NCBI GenBank assembly: GCA_022791135.1
Contig: JAAVYM010000001.1
Span: 1-64,000, forward strand
Source: Oscillibacter sp.
GTDB taxonomy: Bacteria; Bacillota; Clostridia; Oscillospirales; Oscillospiraceae
DNA length: 64,000 bases
Reading direction: 5' to 3'
Part shown: one piece after another, positions 1 through 8,246 of the stretch
How positions within the stretch are numbered: position 1 is the first letter of the stretch
How the letters are laid out: each line of letters begins with the position of its first letter
Notes under the pieces: generated by a model
What the model saw: the letters and a program-made list of their open reading frames with translations, nothing else
Databases searched by the model: none
Told to the model about the DNA's origin: nothing
Program-made: the position numbers and the translations under genes

Positions 1-579
1 GCCCAGCTTGCTCTTATACTCGGCCTTGAACTGGGAGGCCAGCTCCTTCAGGTCCTCAGCGGTGAGGTCCACGTCCTGGGTGACGCCCTTTTTCTCCTTC
101 ATCTGGTCGATGAGCTGCTCAAAGTACTTCTTGCCCACCTCCATGACGACGTCCGAGTACATCTGGATAAAGCGGCGATAGCAGTCCCAAGCCCAGCGGG
201 GGTTGCCGGATTTGCGGATCAGCACCTCCACCACATCCTCATTGAGGCCCAGGTTGAGGATGGTATCCATCATGCCGGGCATGGAGGCCCGGGCGCCGGA
301 GCGGACAGAGACCAGCAGGGGATTTTCGAGATCGCCGAACTTCTTACCGGTGATCTCCTCCATCTTGGTGATATACTCCATGATCTCGGCGCAGATTTCG
401 TCGTTGATCTTCTGGCCATCTTCGTAATACTGGGTGCAAGCCTCGGTGGTGATGGTGAAGCCCTGGGGAACAGGCAGGCCGATGTTGGTCATTTCGGCCA
501 GGTTCGCGCCCTTGCCGCCCAGCAGCTCACGCATATTCGCGTTGCCTTCAGTGAACAGGTAGCAGTATTTTTTGCTCAT
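1..579 (-). CDS. ppdK: pyruvate, phosphate dikinase, N-terminal part (runs off window start)
   Basis: Minus-strand translation begins [48 protein letters not shown], the PPDK nucleotide-binding N-terminus; RBS GGAGG just upstream of ATG at 579. Confidence 0.93.
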   Translation of the reverse strand, partial: MSKKYCYLFTEGNANMRELLGGKGANLAEMTNIGLPVPQGFTITTEACTQYYEDGQKINDEICAEIMEYITKMEEITGKKFGDLENPLLVSVRSGARASMPGMMDTILNLGLNEDVVEVLIRKSGNPRWAWDCYRRFIQMYSDVVMEVGKKYFEQLIDQMKEKKGVTQDVDLTAEDLKELASQFKAEYKSKLG

Positions 580-1077
580 TTTCATTCCTCCGTTTTCTTT
601 GCGTCCGCCGGGCGGCGCAGGCCGCCGTCCGCTTGGCAAACGTTTGCCCAAATGCCTTTTTATTATAATCGTTCGTTTTCTGGAAAGCAATACATAAATA
701 GCATAAGAAATAGACGGACATTTAAAACAATCTGCCCAAAATTTATAAGATTTCTTGTCCCGGAAAGACGGCAGGCGGTGAAATGCAGATTCCAGAGAGG
801 CAAAGAGGCCATAACGCGCGTTTCCTACTCAGATTTTCCGATTTAGAAGGACCTTTGGTGAATGAGCCGCTATTGCGTCCTTTATACCGTTCGTGCCGAT
901 AAAGGCCTATAATTCTTCCCTTCATCGGCATGATGGAGTTGCTTGCCATGAATTGCTTGGCAAATTTATCGCTCTGATTTTGCCGTTGAGTTCATATGTC
1001 TTCATAGCGCTTGCATCAAATTGACGGGGTTTTCAGGCGGCAACATGTTTTTCAAAAGGGATTTTCCAAATTTCCTC

Positions 1078-1106
1078 TTGACAATTGGCCGAGGTTCTTG
1101 TAAACT
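1078..1106 (+). promoter_or_regulatory. sigma-A promoter upstream of ylxM-ffh
   Basis: TTGACA (1078-1083), 17-bp spacer, TAAACT (1101-1106). Confidence 0.7.
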
Positions 1107-1157
1107 AAAATGCGTTGTAAAGCAATGGAGCTTTACATGGCGGAAGGGGGAGGTCCT

Positions 1158-1523
1158 TTGAAGAATCAGACCTATCGCATGACGATGCTCTTTGACTTCT
1201 ATGGAGAACTTCTCACCCCCCGGCAGAAGGAGTTCTTCGACCTCTATTATAATGAGGACTTCTCGCTGGCAGAGATCGCCGAGAACGCCGGTATCTCCCG
1301 CCAGGGCGTCCGGGATGTAATCGTCCGGGCGGAGTCCGCCATGCAGGAGGTGGAGGATAAAACCGGCATTATTAAACGTTTCCTCGCCCGAAACGCTCAC
1401 TTGGACGCCATTGACGAGGCCGCCGGGGAAATCGCCACGCTGAATTACCGGCAGTATGAGGACCGGCGCCTTGGGGAGCTGGCGGAGCGCATCCGCCGGG
1501 AAACCGCTGCCTTGAAGGAATGA
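1158..1523 (+). CDS. ylxM: YlxM/p13 family putative DNA-binding protein (UPF0122)
   Basis: Sigma-factor-like HTH (LTPRQKEFFDLYYNEDFSLAEIAENAGISRQGVRDVI) directly upstream of ffh. TTG start at 1158 chosen because GGGGGAGG precedes it and the predicted promoter lies too close to the ORF-track start 1110. Confidence 0.88.
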   Translation: MKNQTYRMTMLFDFYGELLTPRQKEFFDLYYNEDFSLAEIAENAGISRQGVRDVIVRAESAMQEVEDKTGIIKRFLARNAHLDAIDEAAGEIATLNYRQYEDRRLGELAERIRRETAALKE

Positions 1524-1526
1524 ATT

Positions 1527-2891
1527 ATGGCATTTGAAGGATTGACCGAAAAGTTAAACGCCGCCTTTAAGCGGCTCCGGGGCAAGGGCCGCCTGACGGA
1601 AAACGACGTCCGGGAGGCTATGCGGGAGGTCCGCCTGGCCCTTTTGGAGGCCGACGTCAGCTATAAGGTGGTCAAGGAGTTCGTGGCGGCCGTTACCGAG
1701 CGGGCGGTCGGCTCCGACGTGCTGGACAGCCTTACCCCGGCCCAGCAGGTGGTGAAGATCGTCAACGAGGAGCTGACGGGCCTGATGGGCGGCGCCAGCG
1801 CCCGGATCACGATGGCCAACAGCGGACCTACGGTGGTGATGATGGTGGGCCTCCAGGGCGCGGGCAAGACCACAACCACTGCCAAGCTGGGCGGTCTGAT
1901 GCGGCGGCAGTACCAGAAGCGCCCTCTGCTGGCCGCCTGCGATGTCTACCGCCCCGCCGCCATTGAGCAGCTGAAGGTCGTCGGCGGACAGATGGAGCTT
2001 CCGGTTTTCGAGGAGGGCCAGGGGGACCCGGTGGAAATCGCCACGAATGCAATCCGCCACGCCCGAGACCACGGGAACGACATGGTTTTCCTGGATACCG
2101 CCGGCCGGCTCCATGTGGATGAGAAGCTGATGGACGAGCTGAAGCGGATGAAGGCCGCCGTCCATCCAAACGAGATTTTGCTGGTGGTCGACGCCATGAC
2201 CGGCCAGGACGCGGTGAACGCTGCCTCCGCCTTTGATGAGGCGCTGGGCATCGACGGCGTCATCCTCACCAAGTTGGATGGCGACGCCCGGGGCGGCGCG
2301 GCCCTCTCCATCCGGGCAGCCACCGGAAAGCCTATCAAGTTTGCAGGCACCGGCGAAAAGCTGGATATGATTGAACCCTTCCATCCCGACCGCATGGCCT
2401 CCCGCATCCTGGGGATGGGCGATATGCTCTCCTTCATCGAGAAGGCGGAGCAGGCTTACGATGAAAAGCAGGCTGCCAAGCTGGAGGAGAAGCTGCGGAA
2501 GAACCGCTTTACCCTTCAGGATTACTACGACCAGCTTCAGCAGCTGAAAAATATGGGGGACTTGAGTCAGCTCTTGGGTATGATGCCCGGTAACCTGGGC
2601 AAGCAGATGCAGGGGGCCTCCATTGACGAAAAGGCCATGTCCCGGACTGAGGCTATCATCCTCTCCATGACCCCCCTGGAGCGGGAAAATCCTCAGATCC
2701 TCAACGCCAGCCGGAAAAAGCGCATCGCCGCCGGCTGCGGGCTGGAGGTGGTGGATGTGAACCGCCTCTTGAAGCAGTTTGACATGATGCAGCAGCTCAC
2801 AAAACAGATGAGCAAGGGATGGACGCCTAAGATGGGCGGCATGAAAAATCCCCGGCTCCATGGCTTCGGGCGAAAAAAGCGCTTTCGGTAG
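1527..2891 (+). CDS. ffh: signal recognition particle protein Ffh
   Basis: 454 aa; GLQGAGKTTTTAKL, DTAGRLHVDE, TKLDGDARGG GTPase motifs and Met-rich M domain. Confidence 0.98.
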   Translation: MAFEGLTEKLNAAFKRLRGKGRLTENDVREAMREVRLALLEADVSYKVVKEFVAAVTERAVGSDVLDSLTPAQQVVKIVNEELTGLMGGASARITMANSGPTVVMMVGLQGAGKTTTTAKLGGLMRRQYQKRPLLAACDVYRPAAIEQLKVVGGQMELPVFEEGQGDPVEIATNAIRHARDHGNDMVFLDTAGRLHVDEKLMDELKRMKAAVHPNEILLVVDAMTGQDAVNAASAFDEALGIDGVILTKLDGDARGGAALSIRAATGKPIKFAGTGEKLDMIEPFHPDRMASRILGMGDMLSFIEKAEQAYDEKQAAKLEEKLRKNRFTLQDYYDQLQQLKNMGDLSQLLGMMPGNLGKQMQGASIDEKAMSRTEAIILSMTPLERENPQILNASRKKRIAAGCGLEVVDVNRLLKQFDMMQQLTKQMSKGWTPKMGGMKNPRLHGFGRKKRFR

Positions 2892-2975
2892 AGTAGTTTC
2901 CTCAGATTTGGTGTGATTTCAACCTTTCCAGGTGAAATATAAATTAAAAATCAAAATATTTGGAGGTACAACAGC

Positions 2976-3215
2976 ATGGTTAAGATCAGACTGCGCCGCA
3001 TGGGCGCGAAGAAGGCGCCCTTTTACCGCGTCGTGGTGGCGGATTCCCGCTTCCCCCGTGACGGCCGTTTTATTGAGGAGATCGGTACGTACAACCCCTG
3101 TGTCTCCCCTGCCGCCATCAACATCGATGTCGAGCGCGCACAGACTTGGATCAAGTCCGGCGCTCAGCCCACCGATACCGTCCGGGTTCTGCTGAAAAAA
3201 GTGGACCTCCTCTGA
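2976..3215 (+). CDS. rpsP: 30S ribosomal protein S16
   Basis: [41 protein letters not shown]. Confidence 0.97.
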   Translation: MVKIRLRRMGAKKAPFYRVVVADSRFPRDGRFIEEIGTYNPCVSPAAINIDVERAQTWIKSGAQPTDTVRVLLKKVDLL

Positions 3216-3230
3216 TCCGGGGGGCGGAGC

Positions 3231-3461
3231 ATGAAGGACTTGCTGCTCTACATTGCCAGAAACCTGGTCGACAACCCTGACCAGGTCTCCGTTACAGAGA
3301 CTCAGGGAAGTCAGGAGCTGACCCTGGAGCTGCGCGTGGCCCCCGAGGACATGGGGAAGGTCATCGGGCGGCAGGGCCGCATCGCCAAGGAGATCCGGAC
3401 TGTGATCCGTTCCCGCGCCCAGCGTGAGGGGATCAAGGTCTCTGTCGATATTGTCGATTAG
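3231..3461 (+). CDS. khpA: KH-domain RNA-binding protein (KhpA/YlqC)
   Basis: 76 aa with VIGRQGRIAKEIRTVIR KH motif, immediately after rpsP. Confidence 0.93.
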   Translation: MKDLLLYIARNLVDNPDQVSVTETQGSQELTLELRVAPEDMGKVIGRQGRIAKEIRTVIRSRAQREGIKVSVDIVD

Positions 3462-3559
3462 TTCCTTTTTTTTGAAAGGAAGGGAACTAAAAGGACGTTC
3501 GCTCGCTCTGATGGCCTGGCTGCACTCCGGGCCGGAGCGACGGCAACCAAGAAAAAGAA

Positions 3560-3596
3560 GGACTGGCTTGGAGCACCCAGGCCAGTCCCTTTTTTG
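3560..3596 (+). terminator. rho-independent terminator after khpA
   Basis: GGACTGGCTTGG-loop-CCAGGCCAGTCC followed by CTTTTTTG. Confidence 0.85.
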
Positions 3597-3751
3597 TTGG
3601 TCCCAATTCCTTTTCGTGTTCCCGCCCCTGTAGGAACGGGAATCACAAGGGTATTTTTGATATAAGGAACACAAAAGCGAAGTGGGGAGTTTTGTTATTC
3701 GCTGCTGCGGCTTCGGCCTGGGCATTGCCCGGGCGGGAAGGGCGGGTCCGC

Positions 3752-4966
3752 TTACGCTTCTTTGGAGAAAAGCGAGGAGGCCAGAGCGTCCGCCAGGGAT
3801 TCCAGGGCCTGGCGCTGGGCTTCTTTGACGGAGGATTTCAGGCTCACCGTGCAGTCCAGCACGGTGATGTCCTTCATGGAACCCAGAAGCTCGCCCATCT
3901 GTTTGCCGGACTGGGGCGCCCAAGTGCCGTTTTCGATCAGGGCCGCTGTCCGGTTCCGCAGGCCGTGGGACTTCAGGTCCCGGAGGAAGTTGTCCATAGG
4001 GGTGTAAATCTCGCCGTTGTACGTGGCGGCGGCAAACACCAGGTGGCTGCACCGGAAGGCCTCGGCCACCAGCTCTGAGACGTGGGTGTGGGACACGTCG
4101 TAGAGGCGCACGTCCTTCACGCCCTTATCCGCCAGGAGGGCGGCGAGGATTTCCGCGGCGTTTTCCGTGTTGCCGTAGATGGAGCCGCAGAAGATGGCCA
4201 CCGTCCGGTCTTCGGGGGTGTAAGTGCTCCAGCGCTGGTACTTCTCCACGAACCAGGCGATGTTCTCCCGCCAGATGGGGCCGTGGAGGGGGCAGATCAT
4301 GCGGATTTCCAGGCCTGCCGCCTTTTTCAGCAGGGTCTGGACCTGGGCGCCGTATTTGCCCACGATGTTGGTATAATACCGCCGGGCGTCGGGAAGCCAC
4401 TCCGTTTCAAAGGGTACCTCGTCGGCAAAGACGTTTCCGTCCAGCGCGCCGAAGGTGCCGAAGGCGTCGGCGGAGAACAGGACCTTGTCTGTTGTGTCAT
4501 AGGTGACCATGACCTCCGGCCAGTGGACCATGGGGGCCATGACAAAGGTGAAGGTATGACGGCCGGTGGAGAGAGTGTCTCCCTCCTTCACCGTCATACA
4601 GCGGCCGGAGATGTCCGCCTCAAAAAACTGGCCGATCATGGAGATGGCCTTGGCGCTGGCAACGACCTGGGCATCAGGATAGGTGCGAAGCACCGCGCCC
4701 AGGGTGGAGCAGTGGTCTGGCTCCATGTGATTGACGATGATATAGTCCAGAGGGCGGCCCTGGAGAGCATGCTCCAGGTTTTCATAAAAATGAGCACCCA
4801 CGGCGCTGTCCGCCGTGTCCAGCAGTACCGTCTTTTCATCCAGCACCAAGTAGGCGTTATAGCTGACGCCCCGGGGAACGGGAAAGACATTCTCAAACAG
4901 GGACAGGCGGCGGTCGGACCCGCCGATCAAACGGACATCCGAGGTAATATTACGTACACAATGCAT
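3752..4966 (-). CDS. FprA-family flavodiiron protein (metallo-beta-lactamase plus flavodoxin domains)
   Basis: VNHMEPDHCS, H/D-x-H metal ligands, C-terminal flavodoxin SIYGNTENAAEILA; ATG at 4966 with GGAGGAGAAG RBS. Confidence 0.93.
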   Translation of the reverse strand: MHCVRNITSDVRLIGGSDRRLSLFENVFPVPRGVSYNAYLVLDEKTVLLDTADSAVGAHFYENLEHALQGRPLDYIIVNHMEPDHCSTLGAVLRTYPDAQVVASAKAISMIGQFFEADISGRCMTVKEGDTLSTGRHTFTFVMAPMVHWPEVMVTYDTTDKVLFSADAFGTFGALDGNVFADEVPFETEWLPDARRYYTNIVGKYGAQVQTLLKKAAGLEIRMICPLHGPIWRENIAWFVEKYQRWSTYTPEDRTVAIFCGSIYGNTENAAEILAALLADKGVKDVRLYDVSHTHVSELVAEAFRCSHLVFAAATYNGEIYTPMDNFLRDLKSHGLRNRTAALIENGTWAPQSGKQMGELLGSMKDITVLDCTVSLKSSVKEAQRQALESLADALASSLFSKEA

Positions 4967-5006
4967 GTAGCTTCTCCTCCTTGGAAAGTAATCGTTTTGC
5001 AAGGCT

Positions 5007-5035
5007 AATCTACCGCAATTTCCACAGTTTGTCAA
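5007..5035 (-). promoter_or_regulatory. sigma-A promoter of the flavodiiron gene
   Basis: On minus: TTGACA-17 bp-TAGATT. Confidence 0.65.
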
Positions 5036-5085
5036 GAGTTTGACGGTGATAAGAAGGGCACGCCAAAGCGGCGCGCCCTTGTGAA

Positions 5086-5679
5086 TTATTCCAAAAACCG
5101 GCCCGGGTTCCGGAGGGCCTCCGCTGTCTCCGCCGGGACAGCCATGGTGAAGGTCAGGAAATCCCCCAAATCCACGTTCAGCAGAGAGGGAAGCTCCTCC
5201 AGAATCACCATGGTCACCACGTCCTCTTCGGCAGAGATGGTGAAGCGTATTAACTCTTCATACTCCCGGTCCTCGGGGTCCTGGCCCGCCTTTAAGGTCT
5301 CCTGCTGGCAGTAGACATAGCTGTAAGCAGGGTCACCGGGGTCCTCTACATGGCGCAGCTCCCAGCTGCCGTCGTCGCTGAGAAGATCATCCAGGGCCTT
5401 GACCTGTTCTTCGTCCGTGACGGTTCCGGCCTCTTGGACGGTTCCGGCCTCTTGATCCGATAGGTCTAAAATCTTCCAGTAGTGGTCTTTTTCAACGCCG
5501 TCGCTGTCCCGGTGGTCCCAGGCGCCCTTCAAATCCTCCATAGACTCCTCCCAGTCCTCCTGGAATTCCTTTTGAAATTCCTCGTCCTTTGGGGAGGACA
5601 CCACAATGCCGGGCATACAGCCAGACAGCAAAGATATACTCAAGGCCAAGGCGCAAAGTATTGCAAGTTGTTTCATCAT
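5086..5679 (-). CDS. hypothetical lipoprotein
   Basis: Signal peptide plus lipobox-like LLSGC; acidic soluble domain. Confidence 0.75.
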   Translation of the reverse strand: MMKQLAILCALALSISLLSGCMPGIVVSSPKDEEFQKEFQEDWEESMEDLKGAWDHRDSDGVEKDHYWKILDLSDQEAGTVQEAGTVTDEEQVKALDDLLSDDGSWELRHVEDPGDPAYSYVYCQQETLKAGQDPEDREYEELIRFTISAEEDVVTMVILEELPSLLNVDLGDFLTFTMAVPAETAEALRNPGRFLE

Positions 5680-5698
5680 GTACTCCTTATTATCATCA

Positions 5699-6184
5699 TC
5701 AAATCAGTAGGCCGAACAAGCCCAGCGTAATGGCTGTGGTAATCCCCGCGGCGATGATCAGCCCCAGAAAAATCGCAGGCAGCGCATGGCGCAGGCGGAT
5801 GTCCAGCAGGGAAGCCACCAGCGCCCCGGTCCAGGCCCCTGTCCCCGGTAGGGGAATCCCCACCAGGACTACCAGGCCCGCAAGGCGGTACTTTCGTACT
5901 AGGCGGCCCTTGAGATGGGCGCGGCGCTCCAGCCAGATAATCTTCGGACCGAAAAAGGGAGCACCCCGGAGCCAGTCAAAAATCCGGCGGGCCAGCAGCA
6001 TGATGAACGGCACGGGCAGTAGGTTGCCCGCAATGGCGGCGGCACAGGCAACAGCGGGCGGCAGTCCCGCGGCAATACCGGCGGGAATGGCTCCCCGAAG
6101 CTCAATGACCGGCACCATGGCCACCAGAAAGGTCATCAACAGGGCGTGAGCCTGATTTAAGAGAAGCGTATCGGCGATCAGCAT
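5699..6184 (-). CDS. small multidrug export family membrane protein (COG2426-like)
   Basis: 161 aa, VPVIELRGAIPAGIAAGLPP and GIPLPGTGAWTGAL typical of the family. Confidence 0.85.
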   Translation of the reverse strand: MLIADTLLLNQAHALLMTFLVAMVPVIELRGAIPAGIAAGLPPAVACAAAIAGNLLPVPFIMLLARRIFDWLRGAPFFGPKIIWLERRAHLKGRLVRKYRLAGLVVLVGIPLPGTGAWTGALVASLLDIRLRHALPAIFLGLIIAAGITTAITLGLFGLLI

Positions 6185-6220
6185 GGGGTACCTCCATAAT
6201 GAATTTCATTATGGAACAGT

Positions 6221-7042
6221 TTACTCCAGGTTCAGGTGCTTTTTCAAGAAGAATGTGGTGACGGCGTAAAAAATCGCACCATAGACGATTACGCACCCAA
6301 TGGCCATTAGCAGTCCTACGTGAATGGCCGCCGTCACCGAGGGGTTCCAATCGATGATGTTCAGGAAGTTGGAAACTCCCAGCTTATCCAGCATAACGAA
6401 AATCGAACTCATCGCCATCTGCAGCACAAACTGGAAGCCAAAGAACCAGACCACGGACCAGACCATCTTGTGATTGGCCCGGCTGTGCCCTGCCGCCAGG
6501 GCCGCGTAGAACTGAAGGGAGAAGGCCGCCAGGGACAAAAACATTAAGACGGCAAATTCCACCAGATAGACGGTGCCGTTAAGGGCCTCGCTGATTTTCA
6601 GCTTCTGGAGGCCCTCGAAGAAATAGCGGAAAAAGTCCAGCATTTCCCGCAGAAAACCCACGTCATAGGCTACAATCAAACTGGCGGCGATGATGGCCAG
6701 AATCGTGACCGCGAACCACACGGCGGCGACGATGAGCTTCGACCAGATGTGCTGGTGGACGGAGACGGGAAGGGTGAACATCAGGTATCCCTCGTCCTGG
6801 AGAAGGTTTTTGTAAAAGCGCTGGATCATCAGCGCAAAGGACATCAGTAGCACGCCGCAGATGGCGGAGGCAAAGGCTATGACGATCAGCACGGCCAGAA
6901 TGTTCAGGATCCTGGAGGGACGGTCCAGCATCCCCCGGCCCGCGAGATTGGAGCCGATGGCCGTCACCAGCAGCACCAGGTACATGGGCAGCATGATCCG
7001 CCCCGTGGCACGAAACTCGTGCTTCAGCAGTTTCCTCAGCAT
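6221..7042 (-). CDS. ABC transporter permease-like membrane protein
   Basis: Multiple TM segments, adjacent to and overlapping the ABC ATPase gene. Confidence 0.75.
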   Translation of the reverse strand: MLRKLLKHEFRATGRIMLPMYLVLLVTAIGSNLAGRGMLDRPSRILNILAVLIVIAFASAICGVLLMSFALMIQRFYKNLLQDEGYLMFTLPVSVHQHIWSKLIVAAVWFAVTILAIIAASLIVAYDVGFLREMLDFFRYFFEGLQKLKISEALNGTVYLVEFAVLMFLSLAAFSLQFYAALAAGHSRANHKMVWSVVWFFGFQFVLQMAMSSIFVMLDKLGVSNFLNIIDWNPSVTAAIHVGLLMAIGCVIVYGAIFYAVTTFFLKKHLNLE

Positions 7043-7731
7043 TTGAACACCTCCCGGAACAGGGCGTCCACACTCATGCCCTTTTCCTCCCGGATATCAT
7101 CCACGGTGGATTGCAGCATAACGCGGCCCTGATTGATGAAAATGACCTCGTCCAGCACCTTTTCCACGTCGGCAATCAGGTGGGTGGAGATCAACACCGC
7201 CGCCTCGGGGTTGTAGTTGCCGATAATGGTGGAGAGAATATAGTCCCGGGTGGCGGGGTCCACGCCGCCGATGGGTTCATCCAGCAGGTACAGCTTCGCC
7301 GCGCGGCTCATCACCATGATGAGCTGCACCTTTTCCCGGGTGCCCTTGGACATCTGCTTGATGGACTGGTGCGGGTGGATGTTCAGGTGGGCCAGCATCT
7401 CCTCCGCCGCGTCCCGGCGGAAGTCCCGATAAAAATCACAGTAAAAGTCCATCAGCTGCCTGGCCGTCATCCAGACGGGGATAGCCGTCCGCTCCGGAAG
7501 GTAACTCACCAGGGCGTGGCTCTCCCGCCCCGGGGCGAAGCCGCAGATGGCAATATACCCCCCGTCCGGGGTCAGCAGGCCGTTGGCCAGCTTGATCAGC
7601 GTGGTCTTCCCGCTGCCGTTAGGTCCCGGCAGGCCCACAATGCGGCCCGGCTCGATGGAAAAGGCTGCCTCGTCCAGGGCCGTGACCCGGCCGAAGCGTT
7701 TTGTCAGGCCCTTGCACTCAAGTACCGGCAT
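7036..7731 (-). CDS. ABC transporter ATP-binding protein (YtrB-like)
   Basis: GPNGSGKTTLIKL Walker A, MSKGTREKVQLIMVMSRAAKLYLLDEP signature/Walker B; start taken at MPVLECKGLTKRFG. Confidence 0.9.
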   Translation of the reverse strand: MPVLECKGLTKRFGRVTALDEAAFSIEPGRIVGLPGPNGSGKTTLIKLANGLLTPDGGYIAICGFAPGRESHALVSYLPERTAIPVWMTARQLMDFYCDFYRDFRRDAAEEMLAHLNIHPHQSIKQMSKGTREKVQLIMVMSRAAKLYLLDEPIGGVDPATRDYILSTIIGNYNPEAAVLISTHLIADVEKVLDEVIFINQGRVMLQSTVDDIREEKGMSVDALFREVFKC

Positions 7732-8104
7732 GGTTTGCTTCCTCCTCTCCCAATTCCTGCTCAATCAGGCTGATGATTTCCTCCCGCTGGAAGCCCAGCC
7801 GGAGCATGGCCTCCAAAAAGCTCTTCACGTGCCGTTTGGCAAGGCTTTTCTTCGCCGCGTTGATCATGGTGTTGTCCTCCGTCACAAATCTTCCCGCGGT
7901 CCGCTGGCTGTAGACCAGGCCATCCCGCTCCAGCTCGGCCAGCGCCCGCTGCATGGTGTTGGGGTTTACCCCGGCCTCCGTGGCCAGATCCCGCACCGAG
8001 GGCAATCGCTCCCCCGGAGGGAAGGCGCCGGTGACGATGCCCACCTTTACCTGCTGGATCAGCTGGGCGTAGATGGGGGCGTCGTTTGAAAATTGCCATT
8101 GCAT
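7718..8104 (-). CDS. GntR family transcriptional regulator (YtrA subfamily)
   Basis: GERLPSVRDLATEAGVNPNTMQRALAELERDGLVYSQRTAGRFV wHTH; ATG at 8104 preceded by AGGAGGTG. Confidence 0.93.
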   Translation of the reverse strand: MQWQFSNDAPIYAQLIQQVKVGIVTGAFPPGERLPSVRDLATEAGVNPNTMQRALAELERDGLVYSQRTAGRFVTEDNTMINAAKKSLAKRHVKSFLEAMLRLGFQREEIISLIEQELGEEEANHAGT

Positions 8105-8124
8105 GATGCGCACCTCCTGTGGCT

Positions 8125-8158
8125 GTGCTATTGTCTTATGCAATTAATACAATAGCAC
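8125..8158. promoter_or_regulatory. putative autoregulatory operator (perfect 10-bp inverted repeat)
   Basis: GTGCTATTGT-14 nt-ACAATAGCAC in the promoter region of the GntR/ABC operon. Confidence 0.7.
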
Positions 8159-8206
8159 ATTTTTCGAAAATGTCAAGACCTTTTTCAAAAATATATGGGC
8201 AAGGCA

Positions 8207-8236
8207 AAAAACAACGCCTGGGAATGTCCCAGGCAT
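8207..8236 (-). terminator. rho-independent terminator after the Sel1-repeat gene
   Basis: On minus: GCCTGGGACATTCCCAGGC then TTGTTTTTTG. Confidence 0.8.
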
Positions 8237-8246
8237 TGCTTGACAT

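Noticed and set aside
1554-2861. 435-aa minus-strand ORF
   Set aside because: Shadow ORF of ffh.
2919-4052. 377-aa minus-strand ORF
   Set aside because: Covers rpsP and khpA in antisense and the flavodiiron gene out of frame; no family motif.
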